The position numbers and the translations under genes were made by a program. A stretch of 55,791 nucleotides of DNA from Umboniibacter marinipuniceus. GTDB taxonomy: Bacteria > Pseudomonadota > Gammaproteobacteria > Pseudomonadales > DSM-25080. Below the pieces are notes generated by a model. It searched no databases and was not told the origin of the DNA. It worked only from the letters and a program-made list of their open reading frames with translations. Shown piece by piece: positions 1 through 5,901 of the stretch. Where the stretch lies: NCBI RefSeq assembly GCF_003688415.1, contig NZ_REFJ01000005.1:1-55791 (forward strand), written 5' to 3'. Each line of letters begins with the position of its first letter. The stretch's first letter is position 1.

Positions 1-89
1 CTGATCCCATCCCGAACTCAGAAGTGAAACGTTTCATCGCCGATGGTAGTGTGGGGTTTCCCCATGTGAGAGTAGGTCACCGCCAGGCA
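1..89 (+). rRNA. rrf: 5S ribosomal RNA, 3' part (cut by window start)
   Basis: The first 89 bases match the 3' three quarters of a gammaproteobacterial 5S rRNA: the CCGAACTCAGAAGTGAAAC segment of loop B/helix III, the GATGGTAGTGTGGGG helix, and the CGCCAGGCA that closes helix I. About 25-30 bases of the 5' end lie outside the window. It is the end of an rRNA operon and is followed directly by a strong intrinsic terminator. Confidence 0.95.
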
Positions 90-99
90 CTTAATTAAA

Positions 100-139
100 A
101 AGAAACCCCAATCTGCAGAGCAGGTTGGGGTTTTCTTTT
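100..139 (+). terminator. rRNA operon terminator T1
   Basis: A 14-bp stem (103-116 with 120-133, one G-U pair) with a 3-nt AGA loop is followed by TTTTCTTTTT, a textbook intrinsic terminator. The same segment, with its flank (84-158), recurs with one mismatch at 780-855. Confidence 0.93.
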
Positions 140-166
140 TATTGTACTTTATGGGTGAGTTAGCTT

Positions 167-309
167 ACATGGCCGTTGCCGCAGGCGACGCCCCCCATGT
201 GATAGTAGGGTGAAGCGAGCGCTTTAGGTTGCACAGCAACCGAGCGAAGCAGAACGGGATCAAGCTGTGCTTGATCACCGGACCGCGCAGCGGACGCCAG
301 GCACTTAAT
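167..309 (+). repeat. Decayed 5S-tail-like block 1 with inserted hairpins
   Basis: The block opens with a composite hairpin (ACATGG, then GTTGCC-GCA-GGCGAC, then CCATGT) followed by GTGATAGTAGGG, which resembles the 5S segment CCATGTGAGAGTAGG. About 80 bases of hairpins follow: GGTTGC-ACA-GCAACC, GATCAAGC-TGT-GCTTGATC and CCGC-GCA-GCGG. It closes with CGCCAGGCACTTAAT, exactly the 5S 3' end and its downstream bases. Positions 214-309 repeat at 696-791 with one mismatch. No plausible coding frame was seen. I read it as a duplicated 5S 3' end split by a hairpin cassette. Confidence 0.7.
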
Positions 310-314
310 ACAAT

Positions 315-350
315 AAAGAAGGCTCAACCGTTAGGTTGGGCCTTTTTTAT
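315..350 (+). terminator. Intrinsic terminator T2 after block 1
   Basis: An 11-bp stem (319-329 with 334-344, one G-U pair) with a GTTA loop is followed by a run of six T. Its sequence differs from T1, so it is an independent terminator placed after the second copy of the CGCCAGGCACTTAAT tail. Confidence 0.9.
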
Positions 351-380
351 TGCCTGAAATTCCTCAACGAGAGCTACCTC

Positions 381-791
381 ACATGGCCGTTGCCGCAGGC
401 GACGCCCCCATGTGATAGTAGGGTGAGAACCCACGTTTAAAGCGCGCAGCGCTTTGTGGGTTCGAACGGGATCAAGCAGTGCTTGATCACCGGCCTGCGA
501 AGCAGTGGGTGTCCCCGTCCTTTTAATCGGGTGTAACGGAGCCGCTGACCTTAAGCTCGGAGCGAGCGCTTTAGGTTGCACAGCAACCGAGCGAAGCTGA
601 ACGGGATCAAGCAGTGCTTGATCACCGGCCTGCGAAGCAGTGGGTGTCCCCGTCCTTTTAATCGGGTGTAACGGAGCCGCTGACCTTAAGCTCGGAGCGA
701 GCGCTTTAGGTTGCACAGCAACCGAGCGAAGCTGAACGGGATCAAGCTGTGCTTGATCACCGGACCGCGCAGCGGACGCCAGGCACTTAAT
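381..791 (+). repeat. Decayed 5S-tail-like block 2, expanded by tandem repeats
   Basis: The block starts like block 1 (381-426 matches 167-213, one C fewer). It continues with a long hairpin: outer arms GAACCCAC/GTGGGTTC at 427-434 and 456-463, inner arms AAAGCGC/GCGCTTT with GCA loop at 439-455. Two identical 135-base units and a partial third follow, and the block closes with the same 96-base end as block 1 (696-791). It is non-coding; the minus-strand reading frame through it is an artefact of a repeat length divisible by three. Confidence 0.7.
465..764 (+). repeat. 135-bp tandem repeat, two full copies plus a partial third
   Basis: Copies lie at 465-599, 600-734 and 735-763 (partial, about 29 bases). 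Copies 1 and 2 look identical base for base, so the duplication is recent or kept uniform. Each unit holds three hairpins with 3-nt loops: GATCAAGC-AGT-GCTTGATC, CTGC-GAA-GCAG and GGTTGC-ACA-GCAACC. In the partial third copy the first loop is TGT instead of AGT while the stem is unchanged. Confidence 0.9.
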
Positions 792-794
792 TAA

Positions 795-836
795 AAAGAA
801 ACCCCAATCTGCAGAGCAGGTTGGGGTTTTCTTTGT
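795..836 (+). terminator. Second copy of terminator T1
   Basis: The stem at 799-812/816-829 with AGA loop and following T-rich run duplicates terminator T1, including its 5S-tail prefix and about 20 bases of downstream flank. Confidence 0.9.
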
Positions 837-852
837 ATTGTACTTTATGGGT

Positions 853-909
853 GAGCTACCTCACATGGCCTTTGCCGCAGGCGACGCATTAAAGGGCAAG
901 CAGCTTGCC
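853..909 (+). repeat. Truncated block 3 start and a further hairpin
   Basis: Positions 853-887 repeat the start of block 2 (GAGCTACCTCACATGG and the GCC-GCA-GGC hairpin, with one base change), then the similarity stops. A separate hairpin GGCAAG-CAG-CTTGCC follows at 895-909. From 910 to the next gene at 1048 I see no gene, promoter or terminator that I can support. Confidence 0.6.
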
Positions 910-1047
910 ATCCTTAGACAATATAGCTACCCGAGGAGTCTAAACGTGGGGCGGTTAGTGGAAAAGCTTTAGGCTATAGCGCATAATTCATTCACATCAT
1001 CGGATGTGTATTCACATCTCATTACCGTTTCACTAGAGGGGAAGCGC

Positions 1048-2538
1048 TTGTTAGGAGTTATATTAGCGGCTGGGGTAGGCTCTCGCCTTCGACCCATGAC
1101 CAATTTAAAACCGAAGTGCTTGGTTAGTTGTGCTGGAAAGCCAATTTTGGATTACCAGTTAGATGCTTATCGCGTTGCGGGAATAAAGCGCGTGATCATT
1201 GTGGTTGGCTATGAAGGGCAGGCTATCCGCGAACACGTTAAGCATATCAAAGATCTGTCGATCGAGATCGTAGCGAACGACGATTACGAGATTACCAACA
1301 ATATGTACTCGCTTTATCTCGTTAAGCGTTTTATCAATGGTGAAGCGTTTGTTCTGAATAATGCAGATCTCGCTGTTGATGATAACGTTGTTAAGGCATT
1401 GCTAGAGGACCCTCGTGACAACCTCATTGCGGTGGACGTTGGCCGTTACGACGAAGAGTCGATGAAGGTAACCTGCCTTGATGACGGACGAATCTCGGAT
1501 ATCTCTAAGCAAATTGGTCCAGAGAAAGCGGTTGGCTGCTCAATTGATTTTTATAAGTTTAGCGACAACGCCAGTTCAACGCTCTTTGCGGAGATTGATC
1601 GAGTTGTTGAAGTTGAAGAGAATCTCAAAGACTGGACTGAGGTAGCTATGCAGCGCCTGTTCCAGGCACAAGGCTTGGCCGCCGAGGTGTGTGATGTCTC
1701 TGCTTTAGATTGGGTGGAAATCGATAACTACGAAGACCTTCAACGTGCAGACAGCTTATTTTCACAGCGAACCCGCTCTATTGCAGATTATGAGGCCTAT
1801 GTCTTCGACTTAGATGGCACGCTCTATGTGGGCAGTGAAACCGTAGAGGATGGTGACCTTGCTGTCCAGCGTCTTCGCGATGCGGGTAAGTCCGTCTACT
1901 TTATGTCCAATAACAGTTCAAAGGCCGTGATCGATTACCAAAATCGCCTTGCGACCATGGGGATTAACGCTGACGAGAGCGAGATAATTCTATCTTCACA
2001 GCTGGTTATTCAAGAGTTACTAGCGAGGTCAGTTGAGAAGGTTTTTGTGCTCGGTACGGTAAGCTTGAAGAAAGCCGTACTTGATGCTGGTATTGAAATC
2101 TGCACCAACGATCCTGAATATGTGGTGGTGGGTTATGACACCGAACTGGCCTACTCTAAACTTATTGACGCTTGTCGACTCATCAATCGCGGCGTAGATT
2201 ATGTTTGCACTCACCCTGACGTCTTTTGTCCTTCAGAGCACGGTCCGATCCCAGATATTGGAGCGCTGACTGTAATGTTGCAAGCAACCACTGGGAAGGC
2301 GCCTACTGAGGTGTTCGGGAAGCCAAATACCGTTATGGTTGCTAATCTTGTAGACAAGTACGGTGCCGACCAGATTCTGATGATTGGCGACCGACTTCAC
2401 ACGGATATTGCTATGGCTGAAGCCGCGGGTTTAGGCTCACTGCTGGTGCTTACGGGCGAGGCGTCACGCGAGGATCTTGAAGACTCCTCAGTTAAACCTA
2501 ACTATGTAGAGCCGTCTGTTCGCGCGATTCTTGCCTAG
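1048..2538 (+). CDS. Bifunctional sugar-phosphate-type nucleotidyltransferase / HAD-IIA phosphatase fusion
   Basis: Residues 1-240 form a nucleotidyltransferase fold: the glycine-rich LAAGVGSRLRP loop with the downstream PK, a TNNMYSL motif and a closing WVEID-DL segment, as in LicC-like CTP:phosphocholine or inositol-phosphate cytidylyltransferases. Residues from about 248 form a HAD subfamily IIA phosphatase like NagD or phosphoglycolate phosphatase: FDLDGTLYVG (Asp254, Asp256), SNNSSK, FGKPN and GDRLHTDI. Both halves keep their key motifs, so the protein probably makes an NDP-linked alcohol or sugar and dephosphorylates a related phosphate. The substrate is unknown. I chose the TTG at 1048 because AGAGGGGA sits just upstream and the glycine-rich loop then starts at the N-terminus; a GTG at 1006 would add 14 residues. 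Confidence 0.85.
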   Translation: MLGVILAAGVGSRLRPMTNLKPKCLVSCAGKPILDYQLDAYRVAGIKRVIIVVGYEGQAIREHVKHIKDLSIEIVANDDYEITNNMYSLYLVKRFINGEAFVLNNADLAVDDNVVKALLEDPRDNLIAVDVGRYDEESMKVTCLDDGRISDISKQIGPEKAVGCSIDFYKFSDNASSTLFAEIDRVVEVEENLKDWTEVAMQRLFQAQGLAAEVCDVSALDWVEIDNYEDLQRADSLFSQRTRSIADYEAYVFDLDGTLYVGSETVEDGDLAVQRLRDAGKSVYFMSNNSSKAVIDYQNRLATMGINADESEIILSSQLVIQELLARSVEKVFVLGTVSLKKAVLDAGIEICTNDPEYVVVGYDTELAYSKLIDACRLINRGVDYVCTHPDVFCPSEHGPIPDIGALTVMLQATTGKAPTEVFGKPNTVMVANLVDKYGADQILMIGDRLHTDIAMAEAAGLGSLLVLTGEASREDLEDSSVKPNYVEPSVRAILA

Positions 2539-2632
2539 TGATGAGTGATAGTTGTCGGGGATCGCTACAATTGGTTTCATTGTTGATGGCTTGGTTGTTT
2601 GATTCCATCGGCGCAGCTAAAGGAAGGTACTT

Positions 2633-3352
2633 TTGAATATTATTTGTATGAAATGGGGTGATAAGTTTCCCCCGCACTACGTGAATCGCCTTTATGCCAT
2701 GGTTCGTCGAAATCTCACTGGGGATTTTCGCTTCGTTTGTTTCACTGAAAACGGCACGGGTATTCGTGATGAAGTTGAAGTGCAGCCGTTGCCGGAGTTG
2801 GATTTACCATCGGGCCTCCCTGAGCGTGGTTGGCGCAAGCTTACGGTCTTCGCGCCTGGTTTCGGCGGTTTAGAAGGTCCTACCTTGTTCCTAGACTTAG
2901 ATGTTGTGATCGTTGACTCAATTGATCCATTCTTCGATATCGAAGGCGAGTTCTTCATTGCTCACGATAAGAAGAACCCAGCTAAGATGGAGGGTAATTC
3001 TTCCATCTTTCGATTTATTCCTGGTTCGTACCCAGAGATTTTGCAAAACTTCGTTGATAATTTTGAGCAGGTTCGAGGTGAAGTGCGCCATGAGCAGGCT
3101 TACCTATCTCGTGAGATGCATCGAGCTGGTAAAATGCAGTTTTGGCCAGATGAATGGGTGCCAAGTTTTAAGTACAAATGTTTGCCGCGGTTTCCGATGA
3201 ATTTCTTTGTTGATCCTTTCATTCCGGACGATGCGAAAATTTTGATCTTTCACGGTCTGCCAAATCCACCTGAAGCGGTAGAGGGCAAAAGTGGTAAGTG
3301 GTATCGACACTTCAAGCCTGCAAGATGGATTGAAGATTATTGGTGCGAATAG
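2633..3352 (+). CDS. Putative small GT-A type glycosyltransferase
   Basis: This 239-residue soluble protein has no signal peptide. FLDLDVVIVDSIDPFF at about residues 86-101 resembles the metal-binding DxD motif (Asp88, Asp90) of GT-A glycosyltransferases that handle glycoprotein or LPS sugars. The TTG start has a strong AAGGAAGG ribosome site six bases upstream. It lies 94 bases after the nucleotidyltransferase-HAD gene, on the same strand, with a terminator after it. The two probably form a small surface-polysaccharide unit, but acceptor and donor cannot be read from the sequence. Confidence 0.7.
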   Translation: MNIICMKWGDKFPPHYVNRLYAMVRRNLTGDFRFVCFTENGTGIRDEVEVQPLPELDLPSGLPERGWRKLTVFAPGFGGLEGPTLFLDLDVVIVDSIDPFFDIEGEFFIAHDKKNPAKMEGNSSIFRFIPGSYPEILQNFVDNFEQVRGEVRHEQAYLSREMHRAGKMQFWPDEWVPSFKYKCLPRFPMNFFVDPFIPDDAKILIFHGLPNPPEAVEGKSGKWYRHFKPARWIEDYWCE

Positions 3353-3372
3353 CACTGCATCCGTTGGGGTGT

Positions 3373-3402
3373 AAAAAAAGGGAACCCTCGGGTTCCCTTT
3401 TT
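3373..3402. terminator. Bidirectional intrinsic terminator
   Basis: A 10-bp stem (3377-3386 with 3391-3400, CTCG loop) is flanked by A-run and T-run, so it can end both the plus-strand glycosyltransferase transcript and the minus-strand peroxiredoxin transcript. Confidence 0.9.
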
Positions 3403-3445
3403 GTTGTTAAGTGTCGAATCTCGGCAGCGTCATTACACTAAATAG

Positions 3446-3958
3446 CTACGCCTTCGGGGTATTTAGCTCTCCTAAACGCGCGGCAATGTCTTCTGCTGAC
3501 GTTGCCGGGTTGATGTCGTCATCGATAAACGCAATGTTGCCATCGATATCGATGTAGATCGTTACTCTTGAGGCAACTCCTATTACAGGAATCAAAACGT
3601 CCATCGCCTCGGCGACAGTCTTGTCCTCGTCTGAAAGAATGGGGAACTTGGCGTCATTCTCTTCAGCAAAACGGGTGTTATCCTCAAGCGGGTCAACACT
3701 GGCCATAAAGTACGCGGCATCGTACTCTTCAATTAAATGGCCGTTCATTGCTAGTGACTTGCACTCAACCGTGCAACCGCTTGTGAAAGCTTTGGGGTAC
3801 CACGCAATAACTACGGCTTGTTTGCCGATGAAATCTTGGGAGTTGTAGGTGTTGCCGTCACTAGCAGGTAGTTCGAAGGCTGGGGCTTGGTCACCAACTT
3901 CGAGCGCAAACGCGTTAAGGCTAATTAATGCCGTTAAGGCAGCAGCGAAAAATTTCAT
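3446..3958 (-). CDS. Exported peroxiredoxin of the BCP/PrxQ type
   Basis: The 170-residue protein starts with a Sec signal peptide (residues 1-18, cleavage after AFA), so it likely acts in the periplasm. The thioredoxin-fold peroxiredoxin domain carries YPKAFTSGCTVEC, with Cys62 as the likely peroxidatic residue and Cys66 as a candidate resolving residue. E. coli BCP has a spacing one residue longer. The role would be thiol-dependent peroxide reduction. It has its own ribosome site (AGAGGATT) and is separated from nth by about 100 bases, so it may be transcribed alone or by read-through. Confidence 0.88.
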   Translation of the reverse strand: MKFFAAALTALISLNAFALEVGDQAPAFELPASDGNTYNSQDFIGKQAVVIAWYPKAFTSGCTVECKSLAMNGHLIEEYDAAYFMASVDPLEDNTRFAEENDAKFPILSDEDKTVAEAMDVLIPVIGVASRVTIYIDIDGNIAFIDDDINPATSAEDIAARLGELNTPKA

Positions 3959-4057
3959 AGTGAATCCTCTTATCAGTAGTCGACAAGGCGTCTGAATACG
4001 CCTTAGCTCTTAGTTGAAGTCAGTTACGACACGTGCATCCAGTTGGATCAAATTTAC

Positions 4058-4711
4058 TCAAGGTTTCTTCAGTTTTTTAGCATGCTTGCGATCAGGGTAG
4101 GTGTTGGTACAGATTTCACACACTCGCCCGTCGCAACCTCTCGCCGTGCAATAGTCACGCCCCCAAAAAATGATCTGAAGATGAAGCTTATTCCATGCTG
4201 ATTCTGGAAAGAGTCGTTTAAGATCTCTCTCTGTCTGTTCCACGGATTTCCCGGATGTTAGGCCCCATCGCTGAGCGAGACGATGGATGTGAGTATCAAC
4301 GGGAAAGGCTGGATGGCCAAACGCTTGTGCCATGACAACACCAGCGGTCTTATGACCTACCCCAGGCAGTGCTTCTAGGTCCTTAAAATTATCGGGTACT
4401 TGGCCATTATGTTTCGCTACCAGGATTTGCGATAACCCTTGAATGGCCTTCGCCTTTTGTGGCGACAATCCACAAGGTCGGATGATGGCTTGGATATCTG
4501 CGACTGATTGCTTTGCCATATCGAACGGGTTATCGGCAAGTTGCCAGAGCGCAGGTGTTACTGTGTTAACGCGCGCATCCGTGCATTGTGCAGAAAGCAG
4601 AACGGCCACTAACAGCGAGTAGCTGTCAAAGTGATCAAGCGGCACAGGTGGTTCAGGATAGGTCTGCATGAGTTTATCGAAGATATAGTCAACGCGCTCA
4701 GCTTTGTTCAT
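4058..4711 (-). CDS. nth: Endonuclease III, DNA glycosylase/AP lyase
   Basis: This base-excision repair enzyme removes oxidised pyrimidines. Its helix-hairpin-helix LPGVGHKTAGVV holds the catalytic Lys121, and PVDTHIHRL holds the catalytic Asp139. The C-terminus carries four cysteines for the [4Fe-4S] cluster (188, 193, 198, 201), but their spacing is C-x4-C-x4-C-x2-C instead of the classical C-x6-C-x2-C-x5-C. The start at 4711 gives 217 residues, close to the 211 of E. coli; the longer open frame runs back into dapC. It overlaps the 3' end of dapC by 14 bases, suggesting translational coupling. Confidence 0.95.
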   Translation of the reverse strand: MNKAERVDYIFDKLMQTYPEPPVPLDHFDSYSLLVAVLLSAQCTDARVNTVTPALWQLADNPFDMAKQSVADIQAIIRPCGLSPQKAKAIQGLSQILVAKHNGQVPDNFKDLEALPGVGHKTAGVVMAQAFGHPAFPVDTHIHRLAQRWGLTSGKSVEQTERDLKRLFPESAWNKLHLQIIFWGRDYCTARGCDGRVCEICTNTYPDRKHAKKLKKP

Positions 4712-5897
4712 GATGAAGCTCCATAAATGCAACAATCCGATCTGCCGCTTCGGCGCACTCAGCAAATTCGGCAACCAGAGCTATTCGAACATAACCGTAT
4801 CCAGGGTTAACGCCATGGGACTCTCTTGCGAGAAAGCTTCCGGGTAGCACGGTAATACCTGTGGTGCGAAAGAGCTCACGAGCAAAACTTTGATCGTCGC
4901 CGTTTACATTTAACCAGATGTAGAAGCTGGCATCTGGCCGTTGGATGTCAAAGAAGGGCGACAGGCGCTCGACAAACATGCCATATTTTTTGTCGTAGGC
5001 GGTACGATTAACTTCAACGTGTTGCTCATCATTCCAAGCAGCCACGGAGGCATGCTGAGTAGGTAGGCTCATCGCACAACCATGATATGTTCGATAGGTT
5101 GTGTAGGGTTTGATTATTGTGGCGTCACCGGCAATAAAGCCTGAGCGCAGCCCAGGTAAGTTAGAGCGTTTACTTAAGGAATGAATTGCCAAGCAGCGAG
5201 AGAAATCCGTTCTACCAAGTTCTGCACAGGCTTGTAGGAGTCCCGCCGGCGCAGGAGAATTGGATGGATAGAGTTCTGAATAGCATTCGTCTGAAGCGAT
5301 AATAAAGTCATGTTGATCGGCTAAAGCGATAAGCCCTTTAAGCGTATCAACGCTTAAACATTCACCGGTAGGATTTCCCGGGGTGCAAAGTATGAGTAAC
5401 TGAGTGTTCTGCCATGTCTCGGAGTCTACCGCTTGAAAGTCGGGCTGACCGTGAGTGTCCTTGGAGATGTTAAGGAATACAGGTTGAGCACCAGCAAGCA
5501 GCGCAGCACCCTCGTAAATTTGATAGAACGGATTGGGCATCGCCACCTGAGGTTTGTCCTGATGACGATCTACAATGGCTTGAATAAGTGAAAAGATACC
5601 TTCTCGAGTGCCGTTGCAGGGGATGACTTCCGTACTTGAATCAACCTTGGCATTAAAGCGGTTGAGCAACCAGCTGGAGATGGCGCCTCGGAGTTCGGGT
5701 GTGCCTAGTGTGCTGGGATAGCGGGTAATTTCACTCATTGAGTTAATCAGCGCTTCCGTGGCAATAGTAGGTGCCGCGTGTTTGGGCTCGCCAATGGAGA
5801 GAAATATCTCGGGTGTCATCATTGGCGCGATGTCTTTTTTAAGGGCGCGTAGTCGTTCAAACGGGTACGGCTGTAAAGTTTCTAAATACGGGTTCAT
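4698..5897 (-). CDS. dapC: Succinyldiaminopimelate aminotransferase (PLP fold type I)
   Basis: A class I/II aminotransferase of about 399 residues. Visible landmarks are CTPGNPTG (Asn175), SDECYSELY (Asp203, Tyr206) and the PLP lysine in HSLSKRSNLPG (Lys243), with a late GYVRIAL segment. The sequence and the position after glnD match the DapC family of Pseudomonas-like bacteria, which makes N-succinyl-LL-diaminopimelate for lysine and peptidoglycan. The start at 5897 was chosen because it lies 4 bases after the glnD stop and begins MNPYLETLQPYPFERL; the open frame extends 14 residues upstream into glnD. Confidence 0.9.
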   Translation of the reverse strand: MNPYLETLQPYPFERLRALKKDIAPMMTPEIFLSIGEPKHAAPTIATEALINSMSEITRYPSTLGTPELRGAISSWLLNRFNAKVDSSTEVIPCNGTREGIFSLIQAIVDRHQDKPQVAMPNPFYQIYEGAALLAGAQPVFLNISKDTHGQPDFQAVDSETWQNTQLLILCTPGNPTGECLSVDTLKGLIALADQHDFIIASDECYSELYPSNSPAPAGLLQACAELGRTDFSRCLAIHSLSKRSNLPGLRSGFIAGDATIIKPYTTYRTYHGCAMSLPTQHASVAAWNDEQHVEVNRTAYDKKYGMFVERLSPFFDIQRPDASFYIWLNVNGDDQSFARELFRTTGITVLPGSFLARESHGVNPGYGYVRIALVAEFAECAEAADRIVAFMELHHEQS

Positions 5898-5901
5898 AGC
5901 A

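Noticed and set aside
324-716. 130-residue minus-strand open frame through the 5S spacer
   Set aside because: It is open only because the 135-bp unit is divisible by three; the product is a direct repeat of itself with no ribosome site and no known family, and it spans terminators and hairpins.
465-764. Possible CRISPR array
   Set aside because: Two adjoining identical 135-bp units with no spacers of constant length, and no cas genes in the window.
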